NCBI GenBank assembly: GCA_037976565.1
Contig: CP137668.1
Coordinates: 36,470,088-36,534,087, forward strand
DNA length: 64,000 nt
DNA from: Mesocentrotus franciscanus
Lineage: Eukaryota; Echinodermata; Echinoidea; Camarodonta; Strongylocentrotidae
Direction: 5' to 3'
Shown here: piece by piece, positions 53,504 to 64,000 of the stretch
How positions within the stretch are numbered: the first letter of the stretch is position 1
Layout of the letters: each line of letters begins with the position of its first letter
The notes under the pieces: generated by a model
What the model saw: only the letters and a program-made list of their open reading frames with translations
Databases searched by the model: none
What the model was told of the DNA's origin: nothing
Made by a program: the position numbers and the translations under genes

Positions 53504-54042
53504 TTAAAGGTACTATGTCCCATTTGCAGGCCAAACAAATGAAAAGGTTAAATTCCAACGGCATTTGAAAGACAATACTAATTTAGAACTTCTCTAAAAA
53601 AAAGGGGGGCTTGAAAATGTCTTTAAGTGGGAAAATAACGACTATTAGTTGTCGAATCGACTTAGGAGCTATAGAGCCAGTAAGTAATAGTCTGATTTTT
53701 CAGACCATTGTACCGAATGGTCGTACGTTTTATGCTGCGCAAAGATTCAATCAGTTTAATTTTGGCCATTACAAGAAGTGGGTTATTGATGTAGACAAAT
53801 GCTCATGTACCCTTTACAGCTCATTTTATGTATGTTATTACCAAAGATGAAAAAGCCAGTCAGTCACTCAATAGTGTCTGACAGTGAAGTCTAGCAAGTA
53901 AACGGGTTTCCTTGCATAATTTGAATATTAGGACACTGCTAACATTTAAATTTCACAGATAGGACATACATGACATATTCATAATTCCTGCAAAGTTCTA
54001 CAGAATTTGATGTTGGCTGCAAAAGGGACATAGTATCTTTAA
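53504..54042. mobile_element. TTAA-flanked element with 19-bp inverted ends, copy 1
   Basis: Left end TTAAAGGTACTATGTCCC, right end GGGACATAGTATCTTTAA. TTAA at both edges suggests piggyBac-type insertion. Collinear with 56389-56926. The ORF at 53611-53850 is not a known domain. Confidence 0.7.
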
Positions 54043-55493
54043 AACAACAAAATAGTTCTGAACCAGAAATGGCTTTTATATGATTCGTTTTCAAACTGAA
54101 TGTAGTGTTGATGAGACGCTGAACAAGAACTGAATCCTTGGTTTTTGACAGAATGGACAATTTCTCATCATACATGAAATAACCTTGAACTCTAGAAAGT
54201 CATTATAAAAAATGGGCCCGGCATTATAAAATATACTATTTAAAAAAAAAATCGTTGATGGAAACGTAATCTATGTAATGAAACAAAGAACTTTTACTAT
54301 ATAGATCATATAGATCTTTCGGAAGCAAAGAATAACACTACATGGGCGGCATCCTTATCAAAAGTCCAACGGGAAATAATTCTTCACGACTCGATGAAAT
54401 ATAATTACTTTCAAACGCTTTAAGAAAACAAAATTATATCGACCCGATTTCAATCCTCTGACGTTCCTGCTATTACAAATCGGAAATTAGTAGATTATTA
54501 GAAATCGATTGTGACCCGTAAAGTTAAGGAACTAAGGTTTTGAATTATAAACTTAATATACGTAAGGGGCCTATATGGCTTTCTAAAAGCGCCCGGATCG
54601 CATGTATAATACCACAGGCTAATCATTCATTAAGAGCCAATTAAGTATTATAATTCCTAAAGGGGGTGGGGTGGACCAAAGTTGCGGACCCAAAATTTTG
54701 AATAGGGGATCCCTGCTCGATGGATGAAAATATAGAGAAGCAGAGAGTGAGAGAGACAGAGACAGAGAGAGAGGGGGAGAGAGAGAGAAGAGACATAAGA
54801 GGGAAGGTAAGAGAGAGTGAGGGAGAAAAAAAAATCATAAAATATATTTACAGATCTCTCATTCACTCTTAATTCTTACTCTCTCTTTACATCGATCTAT
54901 CAGCTCAGTTCAGAATCAATAAATTCCCTATTGTAAAGAAAAAAGGTCGCGTCATGGGAAAGCCGTTGCTAAGCAACAACTAAATGCCTCCTTCCTCCGC
55001 CTCGATCCCATTATTATCCCCCATCATTTACAATTTCTCCTCTTTTCTTTGTCCAATCGACGGTCAATCCATTTCCCCTTGACTTCTAAGCTAAATTGTG
55101 TCATTCGTTTTGTTCTGTTCAGGCAGTCGTGCATGAAAATGATAATTTTGTCCATGACAGTGAAAGACTGTTCAAAGTTCAGCATTTTGTTCACATTTAG
55201 AGCGGTCTATTCATTTGACGAGTTTATGATAGCGCTTTTTAATAATTGTAATATACGGATGCATACTTTATTTTTGTGCTATACATTGGGATTTCATAAT
55301 CATGAAAGGGTCGGATATGTAGAACTAATTGCTCCATCTCCATCTCAATCTCCCAAATTATTTTTGTTTTTATTTTTTGAAAGTTTCCTTTTTTACAATA
55401 CAAGTGGAATGTCATTGATTTGCAGAATTTTTTTCAAATGTTTTGTTCGAATTACTATGCTATATCTGACATCTTTGGAGCGCAAGAACCCAC
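54043..55493. other. Intergenic, no gene seen
   Basis: Contains a GA-rich run at about 54735-54830. The 174-codon plus ORF at 55049-55573 runs into ATT repeats and is probably chance. Confidence 0.5.
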
Positions 55494-55585
55494 TATTATC
55501 ATTATTTTTGTTATTAATATTATCATTACTATTATTATTATTTTTATTATTATTATTATCATTATTATTATAATTGTTATAATTA
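55494..55585. repeat. ATT microsatellite, left of the inverted-repeat element
   Basis: Imperfect ATT/ATC array reaching the left edge of the element at 55586. Confidence 0.8.
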
Positions 55586-55880
55586 CTATCATTGGTGGTA
55601 TTCTCATAACTTAAGCCGGGACTAAGTCCAGACTAAACAAGAATTTTAGTTCACACTTCTATGGAATGCTAGGTTTCATCTTCCTCCTTCCATATTCATG
55701 ACAAAGATAATCTACCAAAGACTTTATTGAAATTCAGTTCATACTCATATTATCTTTTTCTTCCCATTTCATTGCAAAATTAATTTTTTGGACCCTTTTC
55801 ATTGCAGGATTAAAATAATCTGTACAGGGTAAATGAGGTGGCAACAGGCACTCCATAAAAGTGTGGACTAAGTTAAGCCG
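55586..55880. mobile_element. Inverted-repeat element with GGTGGTATT end, copy 1
   Basis: Starts GGTGGTATTCTCATAACTTA and contains AGCCGGGACTAAGTCCAGAC; it ends in TTAAGCCGGGCTTAA. The same sequence occurs inverted at 59793-60105. It is bounded on both sides by ATT microsatellite. Confidence 0.65.
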
Positions 55881-55889
55881 GGCTTAATT

Positions 55890-55920
55890 TCTATTATTAT
55901 CATCATTGTTAGCATTATTA

Positions 55921-55969
<49 letters not shown>

Positions 55970-56045
55970 CATAATTGTTAGCATTATTATTATTATTATT
56001 ATTATCATCATCGTTACTATTATTATTATAATTATTATTTCATAG
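55890..56045. repeat. ATT microsatellite, right of the inverted-repeat element
   Basis: Imperfect ATT array with a long pure ATT run, starting just after the element. Confidence 0.85.
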
Positions 56046-56388
56046 CCCTTCGTTAAATCGTTTGCTTCTATGAAGTCTACAGAGAGTACTTTCATAGCTA
56101 CAGTCGAAAAACTTATTAAGATAAGTGTGGGAAGCATGGTGACTCTATTTTACATTTATAATCAAAATCCAGGAAAGATACGTTGACTAGACATAATAGG
56201 CCGATGCCCCTTTACAATATAATAATTGCGTTCATGCTTAACGAAATCTACATGAAAGGAATACGATGGCGTGTCTAATTAAAAACGAATGCTCATCGGT
56301 TCACAACGGTCCTCATTATATTTGAGGTCTGCCTGACATGTCTCCGTATATAGTTCATTCACGGTCACCCAAAATCATATGAAAATAT

Positions 56389-56926
56389 GAAAGGTACGTT
56401 GTCCCATTTGCAGGCTAAAACAATTAAAAGGTTAAATTCCAACGGCATTTGAAAAACAATACTAGTTTAGAACTTCCCTCAAAACGAAAGGGTTTGAAAA
56501 TGGCTTTTTGTGGGAAAATAACAACCGTTAGTTGTCGAATCGACATAAGTGATTGCAATCACCTAAGTCATATTTTGATTTTCAGACCCTTATACCGAAT
56601 GGTCGTACGTTTTGTGCTGCACAAAGATTCAATCAGTTTAATTTTGGCCATTAAAAGTGGTGGGTTATTGATGCAGATAAATGCTCATTTACCTGTTACA
56701 GCTCATTTTATGTATGTTATTACCAAAGAAAAAAAGATGTCAGTCAGTCACTCAATAGTCTCTGACAGGGAAGTCTAGAGAGTAAACGGGTTTCCTTGCA
56801 TAATTTGAATATTAGGACACTGCTAACGTTTACATTTCACATATAGGACATACATGACATATTCATAATTCCTGCAAATTTCTACAGAATTTGATGTTGG
56901 CTGCAAAAGGGACATAATATCTTTAA
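56389..56926. mobile_element. TTAA-family element, copy 2
   Basis: Starts AAAGGTACGTTGTCCC and ends GGGACATAATATCTTTAA. Long interior identity with copy 1 (TTAAATTCCAACGGCATTTG, GTTAGTTGTCGAATCGAC). The left TTAA has mutated. Confidence 0.68.
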
Positions 56927-57017
56927 GATTAATCGGAAGCCTCGCAGAGCCGGGTAATATCGGAGCGCCTTGAGCGCCTTGCGGATATGTGCGGTATTGA
57001 AGCGTCCGATATTATTA

Positions 57018-57616
57018 TTGTTACTATTACTATTCTTCAAAGAACATCCCGGTTCACAGATCTTGAAGGGTTTCATCAGAGAATTAGGAGCTAGTTTTTT
57101 TTTCCATGCTCAGGGAAATGGTCCTTTAAGGTCCTGCGACGTCTTTTTATTCATTGTACAGAGAACGTTCATGTGCACAGCCACAGGTGATGGCATCTTT
57201 GGGTCTGTCGATTTTCAAGGGTTTCATCAGGGACCCGAGAGTCAGATGACTTTAACAAGTCTTCAATGGATGAGGACCTAATCTCCTTTTCGGCTCATCA
57301 AAGGCCATTTCGTTGCGGAACATTAACTTCGCCCCTTGACGACGATACACCTGGCTTTCTTGTGATATCTTTTTAATTCATTGTCCAAAGAACATCCCGG
57401 TGCACAATATTATTACATTCAACGGTTTCATCAGAGGATCAGGATCTCAGCTTTTATTATGCTCACAAGACGACCGAAATTAGGATGGAAAGTGGCCCTT
57501 TTGATGATGTGAAATCTGGCTCTCCTGTGATGTCTTTTTATTTCTTATCCAAAGATCAACCTAGTTCAGAGATGATGGCATCTTTGGTTTTGTCGATCCT
57601 CAAGGGTTGCGTCACT
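57018..57616. repeat. Degenerate tandem repeat of about 170-220 bp
   Basis: Four unit starts (about 57018, 57139, 57363, 57530) share a CTTTTTATTCATTGTCCAAA-like line, then GAACATCCCGGT, ATGGCATCTTTGG, and a CAAGGGTTTCATCAG-like line. Not clearly coding. Interrupted at the right by the hAT element. Confidence 0.55.
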
Positions 57617-57991
57617 CAGTGGCGGATCCAGAAGGGGGGCCGGGGGGCCCGGCCCCTCCCTAGAAAAAAACAGGTAAAAACACCCTTTTTTGAAAAAAAA
57701 GAAGTTGGGCCCCTTCCCCTGGCGCCCAAGGGGTGGCGGTGGAAAAAAATAACCCTTCCCGTAGGGAAAAATTTTTTTCGGATGTCAAAAAAAAAAAAGT
57801 TGTACTCACTACCCCTGGCGCCCAAAGGGGTGTGGTGGTGGGAAAAAATGACCCTTTTTTTCGGGTGCCAAAATTTTTTTGCTCACTAAACCCCACTGAG
57901 CGAAAAATCGACATGCACGATTTTCAAATTTTCGCACGAAGTGGGCCCCTTTTTAGGCCCCCTCCCTTGCCGCCGGCTGGATCCGCCCCTG
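57617..57991. mobile_element. hAT-type non-autonomous element, 375 bp, copy 1
   Basis: Ends CAGTGGCGGATCCAG and CTGGATCCGCCCCTG. Flanking octamers are GCGTCACT and GTGTCACT, a near-perfect 8-bp target duplication. ORFs over it are spurious. Confidence 0.78.
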
Positions 57992-58728
57992 GTGTCACTG
58001 AGCAGTGGCCTAATCCTACTTTCTCTGTTTTAGTCCTGGAGCCTGGCCAGATGTGTATGAAATAATTCGATGTATTGTTCATATGATTTCATATAAGAAA
58101 AATACGAAGTAATATCAAGGGTGCACCGCTATGTTTCCGATTTTTTTTTCTTCGGTGTATGCATTGACGTTCAGAAAAATCTAAAATGTGCAAACATGGC
58201 ACACAATGACAATACCCCAGCCATGGGACATTTTATTTTGTTGGTTAAATGCCAACGGATAACGGAATATTTGTCCTTCAAGCGCAGAGCCTAATTATTG
58301 ATGGCATAATTAATCATGACATTACAGTCTCGCACTTTATAGACATGTTGTCATGGCTCCAATTCAAAAGGTTTCCTCAATTTCTCATACCATAGGACCC
58401 AGTCACACCAATGGGATCAATGCGAGACAGATGACATGTCAGAAAGAACCAAACAAAATTATATTAGCTAGAATGGCCAAGAATTGATCAGTATGGAGTC
58501 GCCTTCGGGTCGATTTTGGACGTGACTGAAATATTACATGTGATCAAGCCACCAGTAATAGCCCTGTAAAAACTTACAGGACAGACAACAGATTGAACAA
58601 CGAATTACACGGGCTCAAATGACTAATATTTTATCGGTCATACCCCAATCACACCGACGAGACCTACACCAGGCCGTCAAAATAATGGCAAAGAATCGGT
58701 CGGTTTAAAGTCGGTTTGGAGTCGGCGT

Positions 58729-59103
58729 CAGTGGCGGATCCAGGGGGGGCCGGGCCCCTCCCTAGAAAAAACAGGTAAAAACAGCCTTTTTTGAAAAAAA
58801 GAAGTTGGGCCCCTCCTGGCGCCCAAGGGGGTGGCGGTGAAAAAAAAATAACCCTTCCGTAGGGAAAAATTTTCGGGTGCCCAAAAAAAATTGTGCTCAC
58901 TACCCCTGGCGCCCAAGGGGTGGTGGTGGAGAAAAATAACCCTTCCCGGAGGGAAAAATTTTCGGGTGCCAAAATTTTTTTTTTTGCTCACTAACCCCCC
59001 TCCCCCACTGAGCGAAAAATCGACCGGCACGATTTTCAAATTTTCGCATGAAGTGGGCCCCTTTTTAGGCCCCCTCCCTTGCCGCCGGCTGGATCCGCCC
59101 CTG
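58729..59103. mobile_element. hAT-type non-autonomous element, 375 bp, copy 2
   Basis: Same ends and interior as copy 1, flanked by a perfect 8-bp target duplication GTCGGCGT (58721-58728 and 59104-59111). Confidence 0.85.
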
Positions 59104-59339
59104 GTCGGCGTTGTGGTGTGACTGAGTCTCAGGAGCGTGTCTGCCATCTCTAACATCTTTACCGCATCCTAGCTATTGATGACGAGTGCGATACCTCCCT
59201 GCTTCGTTATTTCATTTGACTGCCTTAACAACAGATAACCCTCTATGAGAGGATAATGGATTTATGCAACCTATGGCGGAATACAGGAGGGGTACAATCG
59301 CCCCGAGCATCCACTCCCCTTTGAAACCCACCTGCCAAC

Positions 59340-61510
59340 CCTTAACCCTAAAGGCCGGGGGGGGCATTACGCCTGGTTGGGTAGGAATGAAAATTAAAAT
59401 TATGTTGGAATAATATTACAAGTGATGGGGGAAGAATGCCGGATTGAAGCCGAAACATGAACAGAGATTTTTGCATGTAGTGGATATCACTTATTTTTAG
59501 AGTTTTTAATGTGGCAAATAAAGGGTCAGAGTGGTCGCGATAACCTGCATCGGTACAAACTCGAATTGCTTTTTTCCGTAACATTAATATACGATTAGTA
59601 TTGCACTTATGAGTAGCCCATATATGATATTGCAATAAGAAATATATGGTAAAACCAGTGTATTATATAGCATACTAAGCACAAAATATTTTAGCTTAAA
59701 TAGTATACCAATATTGCGAGAAATAGGGGTAGAGATATAGTTCACATGATCATTCCAGTTACAATATATTTTTCATTTATATATCGGATGGGGTGGTATT
59801 AAGTTAAGTCTAAGCGTACTAAGTTAAGTCCACACTTTTATGGAGTGCCTGTTGCCAACTCATTTACCCTGTACAGATTATTTTAATCCTGAAATGAAAA
59901 GTGTCCAAAAAATTAATTTTGCAATCAAATGGGAAGAAAAAGATAATATGATTATGATCTGAGTTTTCAATAAAGTCCTTGGTAGATTATCTTTGTCATG
60001 AATATTGAAGGAGGAAGATGAAACTTAGCATTCCATAGAAGTGTGAACTAAAATTCTTGTTTAGTCTGGACTTAGTCCCGGCTTAACTTATGAGAATACC
60101 ACCCACAATTATGTCTATCGATTTTGGAAGCCTGGTCAGGGCCTATATTTACAAAATATTCATTAAACAAATTTGCTATTTCATCCGGCTCGTCTACTTT
60201 GTGACCATTTATATTAAAGGCATGTTGAGTAAGTGTACGGCTCTTCTTATTAAGCAGTTCATTTATGACAATCCATGTAGATGATATATTACCTTCAGCA
60301 TTTTTTAGTTTGTTTGAAAAATACAATTTTTTGGATAGCCTTATGGTACTGGTGAGTGTAATGTATGTTATCGTGATGATTGATGTTGCATTCTTGTAAA
60401 GCTGCGCCTGCGCAGTGCGACAACACAGACAGAGTGAAATCAGCCATCTTTGTGTCCTCTCGTGTTTGTTCCTGACTCTTAGAGATCAACTTAATTAGTC
60501 AATGATACATAGTTAAACGTATCAGTGAGCTTATTTCTATATTTCTTATAACTACTTATATGTGAAGGGGTGGGGTGGTTTAAACTAAGTTTATACAGTT
60601 TGTTTCTTTTTCTTATGGATGTGAGAATTCCCTTTGTTACCCAAGGGTTAATAGATTGTTTATATTTACCTCTATTATTAAGCTTTGGGAGATTGTACTG
60701 AAGTACGTTTCAAATTTTGTCCAAAATAAGCAATATGCATCATCTGTGTTATTGCACGATAGAACATCTTCCCAATTTTCGGATTCTAAGTTTTCGATTA
60801 GTCGAGATATATTCCGCTCAGTAAATCTTCGGACTTTAACTTTTTTGTTCGTTTTGGAGGTTTAAGTATTTTTTCAAGTATTAGGAACAGTGGTAAGTGA
60901 TCTGAGATCTCGGAGTATATTAAACCTAATCCGATATCTATATTAATAAATATATTGTCTATTAAGGATGATGAGCGGGTTTCTATCCTTGTAGGTTTAT
61001 CAAGTGTTGGGAAAAGTGCATTAGAGTACATGAGTGTACGGAATTGGGGTTGGTGATATTATTGTCCTTCATAAGGTCAATATTGTAGTCACCCATTAAA
61101 CATATAACTTTATTTTCATCATTAAGGTTATGTAATAAAGTATCAATGTCAGACAGGAATAGGTCTATATTATTATTGTTTGGCGGTCGGTAAATTACAC
61201 ATATAATAATATCTTTTTCTTTTCCCATATCGATTTCGACACAAAGTAATTCTGCACTATTATTCAAAAGGTGAACATCTAGCCTTACTTTGTATGATAA
61301 TGTTTGTAAAATATAAAGGGCGACTCCACCTCCTCTTTTAGTTTGTCTGTTATGGTGGACAAATGAATAATTATAAATTTCAAATAAGTTCGGGAGTTAT
61401 CAGTCAACCAGGTTTCAGTAATTCCAATTACAGAGAATGGAAATGTAATATCAGACAACAATGAACAAATTTTATCGTAATTTTTAACCAAGCTTCTGGC
61501 ATTAGATTAG
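59340..61510 (-). pseudogene. Decayed non-LTR retrotransposon (CR1/L2/Jockey-like), minus strand
   Basis: From high to low coordinates: apurinic endonuclease pieces (NARSLVKNYDK, IGITETWL, VIYRPPN, GDYNIDL, SLIDNIFIN, ISDHLPLF), a post-endonuclease linker (YFSNKLKNAEGNISSTW), then a C-terminal RT piece (WNDHVNYISTPISRNIG, LVLPYISYCN, KKAIRVCTDAGYRDHSDPLF) and a YPTR end near 59348. Pieces lie in different frames. The central RT palm is missing, and another element sits at 59793-60105, so it is dead. Family assignment is by motif memory. Confidence 0.8.
59793..60105. mobile_element. Inverted-repeat element, copy 2, inserted in a LINE
   Basis: Ends GGGTGGTATTAAGTTAAG and AAGTTATGAGAATACCACC-like sequence in inverted order, with an interior matching 55586-55880 reversed. 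It sits between the linker and C-terminal RT remnants of the LINE. Confidence 0.68.
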
Positions 61511-61771
61511 AGGAAAAGGAAGCTTAAATATGAATAATATATGATTTATGGGTAAAAATGTAAATTTTTTGGACCTTATTTGCATAATTTACCATAAATA
61601 TGCAAATAAGTAAATTTTTCAAAAAAATGAAATTACTATAGTATTCTATACACTTCACTTGACATGCATGCAAATTTTCGCGGCGATCGGCCGTTTCACG
61701 GTCGAGATCTTAGGGGGGCCATAATGGCCCCCGGCCGTTTTTAGACCTCAAATAGCCGGCCTTTTTAGGGT

Positions 61772-61972
61772 TAAAGATAAAGGTGAGTTCTGGTTATGCG
61801 ATTGCATTGTGAAAGAAACAGTGTGGAATCGATCAGAAAAGGTTGATCATCTAGCATATAAGTATTGGTGTTTACTGCAAGGTTCTGGAATCATCAACAT
61901 GATAAGAAATTTGGCCCAATCTTGGTAAAGTTATAAGCACTGTACACAGAAAGATGTATATGGGACTACACG
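61772..61972 (+). repeat. Dispersed repeat with ORF fragment, copy B
   Basis: Same frame as copy A, CDCIVKETVWNRSEKVDHLA then YKYWCLLQGSGIINMIRNLA and QSW, with the same TAA stop. The match continues past the stop (AAGCACTGTACACAGAAAGA). Confidence 0.6.
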
Positions 61973-64000
61973 AACATGTGGCATAAAAATCCGTCCCGAT
62001 TTTTATGCTGTTACATGCCATATTTAGAATATTAAGGCATTTGAATAGCTATGCTTTTCAGGGAACATTTTTTCTCTGATGTTCTTCCACACTTGCATAA
62101 TAACAATGATAACGCTCACAAATTATTTTTCACCTCTTCCCAGAACTCAACCTTCAATACTCAAAAATCATCATCTATTATACATTGTTTTCGGCATTGT
62201 GCTCCTCCATCTTTAACAACATCTTAGATCCGCCTCTGTGAAGGGTGAAAGGTTCATGCCAATGTGAGGATACGTTATTATAAATTATGTATTCTATCTA
62301 TCTATCTATCTATCAAGGTATCTTTTCGCAACTCCGAGCTTGATTGCAACATTTTTCCACACATCTCTGTTATCTGCCACCCTAGTACAGTGTCATTCCA
62401 CTCCATGTCTTAATGTTCCCATCCCAGTTAGTTTTTGTTTTCCCTCTTTTATTACTCTTTTGATAATGTTAATGTACTTACTAAAGGGGAGACCTCTTGC
62501 ATGACCGCTTATATAAATCCATTCCATGTAAGTAATTACTTATGGATAATAGGTCCTGGTTGGTTGTATACTATAATTAGCCTGATTAGACAGCCAATGC
62601 TAGAGCATTTTTTTGTGCTACTAGGAAAAAATAGGACCGCATTGCCTGACAGAACAGTAGCGCTATAATGGCACAGTTGAGCAGGGCTTTCGTATTAGTT
62701 TTCATTTTAAAAAAGGAAAATAAATTCAAAACAAAACCAAAGATGTATCGTATGAATAGACATGTATGTATGCTTCGATAAAGGGTGTATGAGTGTACCT
62801 TTTTTCTCATCCTTCCATAAAATATTTGTTGCACTGGCTGAAAATACTTAATTTGTCCAGGAGATGCATTCAACCAAACTGAAACGCTAAAGATGGCTAT
62901 TATATTTTCATAAAGACATCTCACACGGAGGGATTCAGACCCCCCCCCCACATACACACATGCACACGCACACACACGCTCACGCACAAACATTAAAAAG
63001 GCTGACGTTACTTAAGTACACACAAAAATGTGCCCGAATGAACTCCTGCAGCAATCTCAAAATGTAATAACCTATTTTTGTCAGAGAATTAAGGGGGTAA
63101 AAATACTTCCTTGCCCCCCCGCCCATCCGCCATTTTGAGCCTAGACAAGATAAATAGCTTCATCAATAATGAGTTGGCATTATATGCATGTTTCAGCACA
63201 CAGAGACAGACAACAAACATTACATTGCGTGCAGCCATGTTCACAGCTCATTGTTTCCGAATAGGAGATGACGTCATCAAGTGGTATTTTTGTGTACTTG
63301 AATTTATACATCAAATTTTGTTCAGAGGTGGGAAGGGGGAACATTGATTGCTATGAGGGATTGAGGAGAACAAACTGAATCACTGTGATAAGTTCAATAT
63401 TAGACAACCATCACAATCATTGTGAGAGAAGATACAACCAATTCTCTGAAGGAGGGGGGGGGGATCCAGCTGTGAGAAAGAGAAGGGGGAACGTTTCTGG
63501 AAATAAAAGATGAAAGAGTTAGTACATTTTAAGGTGATAATTTACACCTTAAAAATATCTAACAAGCATGAAAGTGAGTCTCACATTTTCAGTTGAATTT
63601 AGGGTCGAAATTGTGAAAAGTGGGGTACAATTTGTTCTTGTGTGTTCAAGGTATGTATGCCTAAATGATTTTGGAAAGGGATCACGGGCTCAGAAGGCTC
63701 GATCACGTAGTGAGAGCAAAGGACATAAAGCAAATGATGATTACTAAAGGTCACATTGGAAGATCGAGATGGTTTTATATTATCTTTATTGTGCAAAAAC
63801 AAAGGGAAACACAAATTAAGTCCAAGTAACATAATGATGGCAGAATAGTATGGTCACAAGAATTTTCACTGGTCATTAGGAATTCAAATCTTAATGGAAC
63901 CTGATAAGGTCATGCACCGCAGAAGTCTTAGGGTCTTCATAAATTGGAAAACTATCGGAAACTTAATTAAACAACCAGCGATGAACGATGCAATATAACA
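61973..64000. other. Intergenic, no gene seen
   Basis: Has a TATC run near 62290, a C run then CA-rich stretch near 62940-62990, and a G run near 63452. ORFs are short and unrecognised. Confidence 0.5.

Noticed and set aside
55049..55573. 174-codon plus-strand ORF
   Set aside because: No recognisable domain; it ends in ATT repeat and has no splice or promoter support.
57485..59156. ORFs of 69-142 codons over 57485-58065 and 58664-59156
   Set aside because: They lie over the two hAT-type elements, change with every frame, and show no domain.

Overview
The window is intron-rich, AT-rich, repeat-dense animal nuclear DNA. Two real protein-coding genes can be read exon by exon, and both encode conserved eukaryotic proteins. 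The tRNA-derived SINEs, many small inverted-repeat elements, ATC/ATT microsatellites and frequent ACCGGT-type words look to me like a marine deuterostome, most likely a sea urchin. That taxonomic guess is inference; the genes themselves are direct readings.

Minus strand, about 43.5 kb down to 13.2 kb: a complete N-ethylmaleimide-sensitive factor gene (NSF), the AAA+ ATPase that disassembles SNARE complexes. I reconstruct 23 coding exons whose splice phases all join. They total 2223 nt (740 aa plus stop) and cover the N domain, D1 (GPPGTGKT, DEID) and D2 (SGSGKT, VVVDDIE). A non-coding leader exon probably lies at about 43.37-43.49 kb. The NSF introns are packed with repeats: a 0.8 kb ATC microsatellite, a CT-rich minisatellite, a 302-bp foldback element, three copies of a TTAA-flanked 380-bp element, TA-flanked elements with CAGTCAAACCTG ends, GGGCCC-ended elements and tRNA-like SINEs.

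Plus strand, 44.76-47.32 kb: a four-exon Fe/Mn superoxide dismutase of 269 aa. It lies head to head with NSF, with a hydrophobic signal-peptide-like N terminus instead of an obvious mitochondrial presequence and with two N-glycosylation sequons. All four metal ligands and the Mn-type Gln are present.

Left flank, 1-13.2 kb: mostly non-coding. There are three weak exon candidates (163-318 +, 5871-5963 +, 6076-about 6360 -), SINEs, and a local tandem duplication with an element inserted in one copy. The part nearest NSF probably holds its 3' UTR.

Right flank, 49.4-64 kb: a graveyard of mobile elements. It holds a 2.27-kb hAT-like element without transposase, two 375-bp hAT-type elements (one with a perfect 8-bp target duplication), a pair of 540-bp elements with long inverted ends, a decayed minus-strand LINE carrying a secondary insertion, and degenerate tandem repeats.

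I found no convincing new multi-gene system. The best leads are the secreted-type Mn-SOD, the element families with readable target-site duplications, two long hairpins in NSF introns, and an ORF fragment repeated at 7.8 kb and 61.8 kb.
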